This document shows positions 24,906 through 34,821 of a stretch of DNA of 64,000 nucleotides, in pieces. Positions within the stretch are counted from its first letter, which is position 1; each line of letters opens with the position of its first letter. A program made the translations under genes and the position numbers. Below the pieces are notes generated by a model, which had not been told where the DNA came from, searched no databases, and was given only the letters and a program-made list of their open reading frames with translations. This DNA is from Guadua angustifolia (Eukaryota > Streptophyta > Magnoliopsida > Poales > Poaceae): NCBI GenBank assembly GCA_036346375.1, contig CM070517.1, positions 16,719,161 to 16,783,160 on the forward strand. Reading direction: 5' to 3'.

Positions 24906-25650
24906 ATCTAAGCTATTTTAAGTTACACCTGCTTCCTGATGGAGTTGACATTTGCCAGGATGCTAACCCTCTAGATGTCGAACATTCAACGCAACATTTG
25001 TCGATTTTGGTCCCTTAACCCATTAATATCGTTGACATTAGTCCTTTTAAGTATTTCTACTAAAATCTTATGCACGAACCTTGAAAACTTTGACTACGGA
25101 ATCCCCTCTTATCTCGACATTACAATGGTAGATGTGAAAACATCGAATAGCAGGTCAAGATCATAGTGAAGTACAATACAAAACTTGTGGATTCTTGCTA
25201 CCAAGAAATAATGATACATGTTTAGTCCTTTCTCATTCAGTTCAGAAAGAGACTACATACCAAGGAAAAATTAACTTCGTGAAAAACATTATTGGGGTAG
25301 ATAGTGTATTTCCTTTTGAAATTGTGCACCAGAATGTACAAAATTTCGGCATGACCTCTCTTGTAAATAGGACATCCACTCAGCAGACAAAAGAACATTT
25401 CCAGTTATAATATATATATCAATCTCTCAAACCAGAAGGAAACATTCTAACAGATCCTTAGATAATCAATCACGTGTGTGTGCACATAAAATAAAGAACA
25501 TTATAGAAGCATCTTTCTGGAGGTTTACAAGAGCGGAACACCACGACTTCGGGTTTGGACGGTCAAGAGCTTCATATTGAAAACAACGGATGCTAACATG
25601 GCAGGCGAAGCGAGTGGGCAGGCCAAGCGGTAGGTCGTCAGAGGAGCGGG

Positions 25651-28138
25651 TTTACCAATATTCTTAGTAGTGACCTTTGCTGTACCAACTTGTAAGGCTT
25701 CAAATGTTGGAACGTGAATGCCAATTATCTTTGCTGGACTCCTGATAACGAAGTACAACACATTAGACATTCTCCTAAATTAAAGAACATAAAAATGTAC
25801 AAGAGCAGGACTTGAGCTGAAAACTAGAGTAGCAATGTTTGTTTCCCTACTGTTTGTCAAACATGGCAGAATTATAAAAACACTTCTGAAGCTCGGCATA
25901 CCCAAAACATAAATATTCAAAATTTTAGTTTCTAAAAGCAATATGATCTCAAAATAAAAAAAATAAATAAAAGTACACTACAACAAGGTTGCTAAATTTC
26001 CTCAGTCCAGATCATGGCTATGTATGCTTAAGCTTTGATGAATTGGCCTCAGGATTCATCTGATAATTTATTCAAGAGTCCTCAAGTGATACTAGTTGGA
26101 ACTCTTAATGAAGTATTTCAAATCCTACCAAGACAGAAGATCCTTTCTTCACTTGTACTTTGATGCTGAATCCAATTGACCTTGCTCCAATTAATATCAA
26201 AAACATGGAACCTGCTCATAAGAAAGTAAGGGAAAAGCGATTCATGTATTCACTAAAATTTGTCTTGAACAAATAATCAAGGATACCCTGGAAATTGTAG
26301 AAGAGTACTAGGGAAAGTCTTCCCCTACTTCAAAAGAAGTAAACTAGGTTTTGGCATATGAAAGGAATACTTCTATGATAGAATGGGCAAAAACAAATAA
26401 GATCATGTCTGATTAACATAACACATTATACATTTTGTAACTAAGAGTGTTAGCCACTAATCAAGTTGAGACAATTTACAGTCAAGTCCAAAAGTCATAG
26501 CCAAGACATTAACCTTTATTTCAGTTAACTCAGTACACTGATTCAAGGAATTATTCAGTTAATGATTACAATACATTATACAACAAAAGTACATCACAAA
26601 TAATTCCATACCAGTCGCCTGGAAATCATAGACAGTGAGCCGTATTAGCTTTTCCTTTGGTTATTTTATTATCTATAAAGTAGATGAGTGTGAAAGGTGT
26701 GTTAGGTAGTGTAAAGAAAAAACAACAGAAGAATAAACATCATTTCTGAACTTACAGAAGCTTCCACAAGACGACGGTACACGGTGAGGCCCACATGGAC
26801 AGCAAATAGGCTAGTGCAAGCCAATGTAGAGGAAAAGGTGAGCATCATAAGGAGATTATAAATGATATCCAGATATAGAAGTTATAACACAAACAAAGGC
26901 ATGTTGGTATATGTGCCTTTGTGTTCGTTAATACTAGCATATCCCCCGCACTTTGCTGCCAGGTCACTTAAATGATGCCTACTGCCAATCAACAATTCTA
27001 GACTAAAAATTTCTGAAGGGTGCAATAGAAACGTGTCTTTTTAGGAAAGAGTTACCTTTTCAAGAAAAGATGTTTACATTTTAACTAAATTCTACCATTT
27101 CAACAAAAATGTGGCAAACAAAAACATCTCTTAAATATTTAAGATCTGATGGTTAGCATGGGAACATGGCATTGCGGGGACGCTAAATTGGGAGTCAATT
27201 TTTGAGTAAAGAAGGATATACTCAACCATGCAGAATAAGAGGTTTAATATTATCATATATCAATATACTGAGATAATAATAATTAAGCATACAGGTAAAA
27301 TGTTTCTTACCTCTGTTTGCTTGATTACATGGCCGTTCTCATCCCGTAACCTAACCATACTCATGGAAAAAGCACCATTGGTATATAAACAATATTGAAA
27401 ATGCTAAATAAATTCAGGAGTCCACCAAAAATGTTCATAAATATGACCCTAGAGTACAAGGATCTACCAGAAGGCTCATGTTTTCTTTAACAAAGAGCCC
27501 ATCGCACACATTTGAAATTTCATGAAATTATGCTACAAATGGAATGAAATATGATTTTATGACCTGCTAACTGGTAAAACAATAGGTAATGATGATGTAT
27601 CAACAGGAATCATGAAATATCTTACCTTTCACAACCTTTAACAATGTTAGCACCGGCATCTGGTTCACATTTGCGTGTCTTGACAAACTGTTCCTCAGGT
27701 TTGTAAACAACATCCTGAAGAGACAGACAAAGAAGAAAGGGCTTGAAAAACACTAAGAATTACATTGATTTGATAGACAGTAAAGAAAATTTTACAGCAA
27801 TCTGAGCCACCAGTGACGCCTCCCCGCCGCTCTGGAACCCCACCCAACACACGCACGCAACCGTCATCACAGCCGTCACTCAGAACGCGCAATTCGATTG
27901 CGGTGGAAATGCCTGGTGCGGAGGACGGAGCAGAGGCGCTTACGGAGCCGCTGGGGACATCCAGGTCGAGGACGATCTTCCGGTCGCAGGAGAGGCGACC
28001 GCCGGCTTCCGAATCGCGGGCACAGCGCTCGAGGCGGGACTTGGAGAGGATCTCCAGGCCGCCTGCGCCGCCGACCGCGAGGAGCGCGAGGAGGAGGAAG
28101 GGGAGGACGGCAGGGAGAGGGGGGCGATGAGGAGGCAT
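25651..28138 (-). pseudogene. HAP2: HAP2/GCS1 gamete fusogen fragment captured in Pack-CACTA
   Basis: Exon 1, 28138-27944, has an ATG, a signal peptide (VLPFLLLALLAVGGAGG) and EILSKSRLERCARDS then RKIVLDLDVPSGS, the conserved N-terminus of plant HAP2. Exon 2 is cut to 27831-27796 (SGGEASLVAQIA). Exon 3, 27714-27626, reads VYKPEEQFVKTRKCEPDAGA. Exon 4, 27350-27311, reads LRDENGHVIKQTE, joining exon 3 in frame. A distant exon at 25741-25651 reads SPAKIIGIHVPTFEALQVG and KVTTKNIGK, from the later ectodomain. The cysteine-rich exons and the membrane anchor are missing. In intact plants HAP2 fuses sperm with egg and central cell. Internal deletions and lack of the fusion-loop region make this a non-functional copy, though its start codon and signal peptide remain. 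Confidence 0.9.
25742..27310. other. Intron-like interior of the HAP2 fragment; coding not recognised
   Basis: Mostly AT-rich. Near 26870-26758 (minus) a short frame reads LACTSLFAVHVGLTVYRRLV, bounded by an AG-like acceptor side and a GTAAG donor. It could be an exon of another captured membrane-protein gene, but I do not recognise it. Confidence 0.3.
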
Positions 28139-28512
28139 GGCGGCGAGGGCGCGGCGACCGGCGGATGGCGAGGGCGCGGCGATCGACTGGCGGCGCGCGG
28201 AATGGGGAGGAGATGGGCAAACACGAGCGGAATGGGGACCAAATTTGCTAGGGCGCGGTTCTCTCGGCAAGAAAGAGAATTCGGACACTTAAATTCGTGG
28301 GCTCTGGAAAGCCCACGAATTAATTAAATTTGTGGGTCTCTGCATATGGCCCACGAATTTAATTAAATTCGTGAGTTTTTTTAAGCTGACGAATTTAAAT
28401 ATTTAAATTCGTGGGTTTTTTTTTACCTACGAATTTAAAAAAACCCACGAATTTTTCACTGTTTCTTGTAGTGTAGGGAGTAACTACTCCTAGGAGTGGA
28501 AAAGAGACTTCC

Positions 28513-28908
28513 TACCTACGTGTAGAGTATTCTATTGTACGTCTAGGCTAATTAGCCCAGTCTGATCGAGCCATACATCCCACTAGTCAGCGCAATGTAC
28601 TGCCCCAATCGGCTAATCCAATCAGTAGCGTGGCCAACCAACTAGTAAATGTGTTGCCTTATTTGTAGAAAAATCTTTTTTTTCTTTATTTAGCCCTAAC
28701 TTTTTATTGTGGCTTCGATTTATGAATGGTTTTCGTCAGTACCTTACCGATTGACGATGAGAGGAATAAAATAATATAATTTTGCTAATAAATAATAATT
28801 TTTTTACTGGTAACAGAAATTACTATATCTATAACTAACTGGATTTTTCCATTTAATTGATATGGGGAAGTGTGATGTTCCTTTACAGGAAATGGAAGAC
28901 TACCCCCA
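28513..28908. other. AT-rich spacer; no gene seen
   Basis: Sequence between the inverted-repeat element and the Helitron. Nothing recognisable. Confidence 0.5.
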
Positions 28909-29298
28909 TCTATATAATCATACCCCTACTAGGCGGCTCGGCTCAAGCCGGCCGGCTCGGCTCGGCTCAAAAAATATTTTTGCGTTTTGGTCCTTATATA
29001 AATTACGAATAGGTCCTTCACGATTTTTTGTGAGGAGAAGATATTTTTTCCTAAAATCGTGTTTGGGTCCCTCGTGCGCCGTTTTACGGAAAAAAACTCC
29101 CGTTAAATTCAAATCGCGAACAAGCCCTTTTCTAATTTTTCAGGATAGCGGACAGGTCCAAAAACGTAACAATCAGGTCCTTGCTCCTTACGTCTAGGTC
29201 CTTCCTCCGTTTTTCACGGGAAAAAATGTTTTCGTCACCAGAAATATGTGTGCATCTCTATCTCTAGACTTGTTTCCAAGCTCGATTTCCCATCTCGA

Positions 29299-29487
29299 TC
29301 TCTAATATTTTTTAAAACATGTATTATTACTCGGTGAACACGTAGAGTGTTAGACTCGACATCTCTGATATTTTTTAAAACATGTATTATTACTCGGTGA
29401 ACACGTAGAGTGTTAGACTCGACATCTCTGATATTTTTTAAAACATGTATTATTACTCGGTGAACGCGTAGAGTGTTAGACTCGACA
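29299..29487. repeat. 63 bp tandem repeat, three copies
   Basis: Units at 29299, 29362 and 29425 each start TCTCTRATATTTTTTAAAAC and end GTTAGACTCGACA. They are nearly identical, so the expansion is recent. Confidence 0.95.
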
Positions 29488-29530
29488 AAAGAAGGTTGTG
29501 ATATCTAATAATTTTTCACCCTTTTCCCTC

Positions 29531-29625
29531 TAGATAGATACCGAAAAAAAACGTATTGACGTTTGGATCTTTCGTGAGAGAACCCTAAATAGATACCGAA
29601 AAAAAACGTATTGATGTTTTGATCA
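29531..29625. repeat. Direct duplication of about 30 bp
   Basis: TAGATACCGAAAAAAAACGT followed by ATTGAYGTTTKGATC occurs at about 29534 and 29591. Confidence 0.75.
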
Positions 29626-29734
29626 TTCTAATTGTTTTACACGAAAAGGACCTTTCGATTTAGCGCAAACGCAGATGCGCTTTTGTTTTTTCAACCGTTT
29701 TGCGCGCTTCCTCGATGATTTTTTAAAAGGAAAA

Positions 29735-30109
29735 ATATCCTGTGCAATCACCCCTCCCGGTGAAACCACGGTGCAACTGAACTAAAAAAAGTTTCAAAAA
29801 ATTCTGAAAAAAATCATGGATGTACATCTCAACTTACCCCACCTACATATAAAATTTCATGATCAAATTCATCTTATACTAGCAGCTACAAAAAGACAAA
29901 TTTAGCATGAGCGGTGATTTTTTACTGTTCATCACTATTCATTTTGCTGCTTGTTTTTTTGTAACCGCTAGTATAGGATGAATTTGATTATGAAATTTTA
30001 TATGTAGGTGGGGTAAGTTGAGATGTACATCCATGATTTTTTCAGAATTTTTGAAACTTTTTAGTTCAGTTGCAACCGTGGTTTCACGGAGGGGGGTTGC
30101 ACCGGATAT
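29735..30109. mobile_element. Foldback MITE, 375 bp, nearly perfect inverted repeat
   Basis: The left arm (ATATCCTGTGCAATCACCCC... to about 29905) pairs with the right arm (about 29940 to ...GGTTGCACCGGATAT). Matching blocks include GTGAAACCACGG and GATGTACATCTCAACTTACC. It is nested in the Helitron. The target duplication is not clear. Confidence 0.85.
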
Positions 30110-30279
30110 GTTGCCTTTTTAAAAAGACGCCGATGGGAAAAAAACGAATTTTTTCTTGCGAAAAAAACAACGCACGCGGTGTATACGCCGCGCAAGCTAT
30201 CCTAGTATCTATATTATGTCTGGAAGATTGGAGGGCATGCAAGCCTCCAAGTACTATTTTTTTTGCGAAAGAGTCCATT

Positions 30280-30660
30280 AAGAATTCTAAAATTGCGAAT
30301 AGGTCCTTCCATCGGCTATTTTGCAAAAAAGACTCTAGAAATTCTAAAATTGCGAACAGGTTCTTTCACCGGCTATTTTGCAAAAAAGTCCCCGTGATTC
30401 CGTAAATTCGACCTGGGCATCGGTTTTTTCGACCCGAAAGATTCCGAAATCGCGAACAAGTTCTTCCACCGGTTATTTTGAAAAAAGACCCCGTAATTCC
30501 GATAGGTTTTTTCACCGGCCATTTTGCGAAAAAGACCCTGTGATTCCGTAAATTCGACCCGAGCATTAGTTTTTTCGATCCGAAATATTTCAAAATCGCG
30601 AACAAGTCCTTCCATCGGTTATTTTGCAAAAAGACCTCGTAATTCCGAGAAAAACGAAAT
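30280..30660. repeat. Degenerate tandem repeats of about 60-65 bp in the Helitron
   Basis: Five or six imperfect units contain RTCCTTCCATCGGYTATTTTG followed by CAAAAA-GA and an AAATTGCGAA block. Related motifs occur near the Helitron's 5' part (28980-29210). Confidence 0.7.
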
Positions 30661-30881
30661 TGCATTTGAAATTGCATTTTTTGCAGAAAAAATTCGGGTC
30701 AAATTTTTTCACCGGGCGCGGCATCGTGTGCCTCTTTATCTAGTGTTCATGATTTTGCAAAGTTTCATGACCAAATACGACTGCATTTTGGAGGGGGAAA
30801 GGAGAATAAGCTAAAAACATCATCGTTTGGGTTACATCGCGAGCCTAAAGACAGCTTAGGGTCTGTTTGGGAGAGCTACGA

Positions 30882-32658
30882 CTAGGCTAAAAAACTGTTT
30901 TTGGTTTGCTGGGCTGTAAGTGAAGAGTTGGAGTTAACTGTTGAGGAGATAGAAGAGCTATTCGAGAGATCAACAAGCTTCATCTCAAGAGCCTTGCAAG
31001 CATCCTTTGCTTTGGCAAGTTCCTCTACGAGTGAAGCGTTGGTGATCTCAAGACTAGTTAACTTGGATTTGGTCATTTTTAAACTTTCGACCAACTCCTC
31101 GTACTTTCTCCTTTCATAGGTTAGACTCTTCTCTAGCTCAAGATTTTTCTCTTTCTCAAGAATAAGCAAGTCTTCTTGAGCTTCGAGAGTGGTCTCCTTT
31201 TGCTCAATAGTTTCCTCCAATTTCTCAATATCTTTTAAGAGTAAATCTAATTTTTGAATGTCAAAGTCCTTAATTGACTTGAGTATACCATCAACGTCAC
31301 TATCGTCATCACTATCATCCAAGCATGAATCAATAATGGAAGAGGATGAAGCTTTGATTGATACCTTGCGCCCCTTAGCCATAAGGCACATTGGAGCGTT
31401 TTCATCGTCATCGCTCAAGTTGTCGAAGAGGCCCTTCAACATTGTCGGAGTAGAGGACACGGCGATGGCGACGGAGGCGATTCCTCCTTCGTCGGAGTCG
31501 GAGCTCGAATCGGAGTCGGAGTTTGAATCCCACTCTTCTCCAATGTGAGTTTGTCCCTTATGCTTGTAATGCTTGAACTTTTTGCTTCTTTCCTTGTCTT
31601 TGCCCCGGTACTTATCCTTCTTGTAAGGCTTATCTTCTTTCTTATCTCTTTGCGGACAATCGGTGATGAAGTGGCCGGGTTCTCCACACTCATAGCATTT
31701 CCTTGTTGAGTGTCGTCCTCTTGACTTGTTCCATTGGTTCTTGGAGTGGCTCCCCGGCTTGTAACCCTTCTTTTTAAGAAATTTATTGAATCTTCTCACG
31801 AGCAAAGCCATGTCTTCATTGGTTAGAGGGCCACTTGGTTCCTCATCTTCACTTGTACTCTCTTCGACTTCCCTTACGGTCTCACGGCCTTTAGAGCAAT
31901 ACCTTTCTTCTTGCCCGACTTGAGTTCTTCAACAACTTCGGCCTCCTTTATCATCATCTCATCCATCATTAGCCGACCGATAACATCATGAGGTGTCAAT
32001 GTGTCGAAGTTGGGCCGGTCTCAGATTAGTTGAACAAGATTGCGGTTGGTTGGGGTGATCACACGAAGAATGATCTTCACCACGGCCTTGTCGGAAAGAT
32101 CGGTGCACCCAAGACCTTTAGCTTGATTTACAAGCACCATCAAGCGGTCAAACATTTTTGTGTATGACTCTCCTTCCTCCAAGGTGAAACGGCTTAGCTC
32201 ACCAATAATGAGCTCTATCTTTGATTCGCGGACACTTGAAACCCCTTCATGACTAACCATGAGTCTATCCCAAATAGCTTTTGCTTCTTCGAGTCCATCG
32301 ACTCGGTTGAACTCGGAATCACTCAAAGCATTAAACAAGGTATTGACGGCAAAGTCATTGAAATGTTGAGCTTTGTCTTCTTCGGAAGTGAGATTGTTTG
32401 GATCAACGGGCTTGAAACCTGTTTCTACAATCTTCCAAATAGAAGGGTGAAGCGATCTCAAGTGCATCTTCATCTTGTGTTTCCATGCAGCATAGTGAGT
32501 GCCATCAAAGTGAGGCGCTCTACCGGAGGACACGGAAACATAAGATGAAGAGCTTGAGACACCAAAGGAAGGATATTGATAAGGAATCTCAACCCCTTTG
32601 CCGGAACCCGTGCCCTTGTCTTGGTCACGGCTTCGTCATTCTTTTCTATTAGCGACAT
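30882..32658 (-). pseudogene. Copia gag polyprotein (UBN2-type capsid and CCHC zinc knuckle)
   Basis: Two minus frames: 32533-32021 and 31811-30882. The first has FDGTHYAAWKHKMKMHL and WDRLMVSHEGVSSVRESKIE, typical of the gag-polypeptide/UBN2 capsid domain. The second has the CX2CX4HX4C knuckle CYECGEPGHFITDC, a Lys-rich stretch, an Asp/Ser-rich acidic stretch and a predicted coiled coil (about residues 190-300 of that frame). Stops and a frameshift near 31810-32020 separate them. Gag would package the element's RNA; this copy is broken and lacks pol. Confidence 0.85.
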
Positions 32659-32712
32659 CTTGATTCTCCTAGCGGTTAAGCCAAACTACGGAGATTTGGC
32701 TCTGATACCAAT

Positions 32713-34125
32713 TGAAAGGACCGGTGATGTCGCCTAGAGGGGGGGTGAATAGGCGAATTAAAATTTTGCAACAAAATAAAATCTCCCGAGGGTCTGAGGC
32801 CGGGGTGTCCGGGGTTTTTGACCGGATACTCCGGTATGTCCGGACTGTCCGGGGTAATTGGTCCGGATACTCCGGACTGGGGACCTCGAAGAGAGATTTT
32901 AAATCTTTGCATATTTCCAACAATCTAATTGAACACAAATATTCTAAATGATACCAGGTACCTGAAAATGATGTAGATCTAGAGCCAAACTCAAAGATGG
33001 AGTAGATCGGGGCTCCGAAAAGTTCAAGAACAACAAACCCTAGCACAAGCAAATAAAGAACAAGAAGACAATGATTTTTACCCGAAGTTCGGATTCTTGA
33101 AGGGAATCCTACGTCTCCGTTGAGGAGGCACAAAGCCCGGGTCCCTCTTGATCACTTTCCTCCCGGTGTTGCACAAAGCACTTGCCGGTCTTCACTTCTT
33201 GCCTCTTTCCTTTTGGAGGCGAGACTTGCCTTCACAAACTTCCGGGGCTCACTACACCAAGTCTTGGAGGCTCCCAGTGACTCCTTGCCGTCTAGGAGTC
33301 CTTCAAACTCCAAGAGTAACAAATACGCCGCTAAATTGTCTTGAAGGATGAAACTTGTGCTCAAGAATCAAAGATGCAAGCTCAAAATACTTAAATCCAC
33401 TCCTTTCTCCCCAAAGATTCAAATCAAATCCAAGATTCAAGTGGGGGAAGGAGATTAGGGCTTAAGAGAGTGAGAGTGAGAGCTTGAGAGTTGAATGCTG
33501 CAATGAATGAGGTCTCTAATGGGTAGATTGAGAGTAAGGGCTTAAATAGTCCCCCCAAAATCCAACCGTTATGAGTGAGTTGCGCAAACCCCGGAGTGTC
33601 TGGATTGAAGAAGTTTTAGCGTGTACCGAGAGGATTAACCCGGAGTGTCCGGATTTAATCCCCGGATACTCCGGACTCATTTAACCCGGAGTGTCCGGAC
33701 TTAATCCCCGGATACTCCGGACTAATTGAGGCAGCAGCAACTGAGGGATATAACCCGGAGTGTCCGGACTTAATATCCGGATACTCCGGCCTTACCCATC
33801 GGCCAGAATGGCATATTTCAAAGGAAATGCAATGTTTTAAATTCTTTTGCTATGCAATTTTCATCCTTTGAGCACAAGCATATCCTAGAAACGATTTCTC
33901 ATCGTATCCCCCTTAATAGTACGGCTATCCTTGACTCAATAAAATAAAAAAACGACTAAAGTCTTGATGCCGCCTTTTCAAATTTTGAATACGGTAGGGG
34001 TCTCCAATCGCTTTCTTACGATGATACCTTCTCGATCTCTGCATGAATTCTCACTTAAACATTAGTATACTCAATTGTGTTGCCATTAATCACCAAAACT
34101 CTTGAGGGGCCTAGATGCACTTTCA
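32713..34125 (-). repeat. Copia LTR with repeated CCGGAGTGTCCGG/CCGGATACTCCGG motifs
   Basis: Bounded by TGAAAG/CTTTCA short inverted ends and next to the PBS. Near 32790-32880 and 33590-33790 it holds about ten copies of CCGGAGTGTCCGG or CCGGATACTCCGG (self-complementary cores TCCGGA). It contains GC-rich and AT-rich tracts but no gene. Confidence 0.8.
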
Positions 34126-34270
34126 CTAGTAATTTTGCTCCGGCCAACCTCCATTGTCCGCTCTCCTACTTAACTCTTTGAACAACTTGATCAACTGAAG
34201 CCCTTTTGTCTTCGAACACACGATTTCCTCTCCTTCTAATCATCCAAACCACCAAAATTGTCCTATATTC
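34126..34270 (-). pseudogene. Short LINE ORF2 C-terminal relic
   Basis: The minus frame reads ILVVWMIRRRGNRVFEDK then SVDQVVQRVKELS. This resembles the zf-RVT tail of plant L1 ORF2 (W-x-x-R-N-x-R-x-F). Too short for more than a tentative call. Confidence 0.45.
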
Positions 34271-34821
34271 AGTGGCGGAGCCAGAAAGTTTCGAAAAGGG
34301 GGCTACGGCAAGGCATGAGTTTTTAATTAATATCTGCCTCTGCTTGTCTGTGTAGAAGCGTGGCTGCGGCGAGGCAAAGCCACTATGGCATGGAAAACAA
34401 CATGCTATGACGTCGCTACAAATAACCAATCATATATATATATCCATCCTGCATCCTCTCGTACGTAGCTCACTGCTGGAAAGAGATGAGGCATGCACCT
34501 GCACAGCTGGCGGAACGGAAGAACTGATCGGCAATTTGGCACGCAACCGCCTGTCGCCGCAGTTCCATCCGCGAAGTCGCGAAGAGAGGAAGACGCCGAG
34601 ACGCAGAAGACGAACTGACGCCATGAGCCCGTGATGCGAGTCACGCGAGACGCGGACTGACCTGCTTGCCTCTGTGGCCTGTGCTACGCGGAACGACGGA
34701 AGAACTGACCTCTGTGACTGCATGCCTCGCATATGGGCCATGACCTAATACCATGGGGGGGTTCTTTTGCTGGGCACCTGGTTGGGTGGGCTCCAGCCCC
34801 ACCGGCAGCTACGCCTCTGCC
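34270..34821. mobile_element. Possible Mutator-like MITE
   Basis: The left border CAGTGGCGGAGCCAG and right border GCTACGCCTCTGCC resemble the inverted GGCGGAGCCAG ends common in grass MULE-type MITEs. The match between ends is weak and no target duplication was verified. Confidence 0.35.

Larger units (their letters stand above)
21798..28473. mobile_element. Pack-CACTA carrying fragments of three host genes, TSD TAG
   Basis: The left TIR CACTACAAGAAACAGGG and the right TIR (reverse complement CACTACAAGAAACAGTG) agree, and both sides are flanked by TAG (21795-21797, 28474-28476). The subterminal regions (21820-22215 and 28285-28460) are packed with the motif AAATTCGTGGGTTTT and its complement, plus the variant AAATTGTGGGTT. 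No transposase was found. All recognised coding pieces lie on the minus strand in the order, from the right end: HAP2/GCS1, RecQ4A, KSL. A segment near 22352-22407 (CAAAAATTCGACATAACCTC...) recurs at 25337-25393, flanking the KSL-RecQ block. Confidence 0.93.
21061..28512. mobile_element. Long-terminal-inverted-repeat (foldback) element, interrupted by the Pack-CACTA
   Basis: The left arm 21061 to about 21440 (starting GGAAGTCTCTTTTCTACTCA) is the inverted counterpart of about 21455-21797 plus 28477-28512 (ending AAAGAGACTTCC). The arms are about 380 bp with a very short spacer of TATG repeats. Motifs such as GAGGTGGGAGTAACTACACC and ATACATGTAGTATA pair across the arms. The right arm is split by the CACTA element at 21798-28473. 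The element codes for nothing; its superfamily is unclear (foldback or Mutator-type MITE). Confidence 0.82.
28909..30743 (+). mobile_element. Non-autonomous Helitron, 1.8 kb
   Basis: The 5' end is TCTATATAATCATACCCC, preceded by A. The 3' end is TTTATCTAG, followed by T. This is insertion between A and T, as Helitrons do, with no target duplication. About 10 bp before the end, GGCGCG-GCAT-CGTGTGCC can form a short hairpin with G-T pairs, the usual 3' terminator. There is no Rep/helicase ORF. It contains low-complexity degenerate repeats, a 63 bp triple tandem repeat and a nested foldback MITE. Confidence 0.75.
30882..34125 (-). mobile_element. Truncated copia LTR retrotransposon (5' LTR, PBS and gag only)
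   Basis: Minus-strand element. It has one LTR at 32713-34125, a primer-binding site complementary to initiator tRNA-Met (minus TGGTATCAGAGCC, about 32699-32711) and gag. Pol and the second LTR are missing: the element stops near 30882 in unrelated sequence starting GGGTCTGTTTGGG. The LTR begins TGAAAGGACCGGTGATG and ends GATGCACTTTCA. Confidence 0.82.

Noticed and set aside
22814..28138. Intact KSL, RecQ4A and HAP2 genes in a natural cluster
   Set aside because: Each is only a part (no Walker motifs in RecQ, no cysteine-rich core or membrane anchor in HAP2, only the last exons of KSL) and all lie between CACTA ends with a TSD.
30838..30900. A complete MITE starting GGGTCTGTTTGGG
   Set aside because: Only one end is visible. 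It runs into the copia gag remnant and no inverted partner or TTA duplication was found.
30882..34125. Complete copia element
   Set aside because: Only one LTR and gag are present; no protease, integrase, RT or second LTR in the expected direction.
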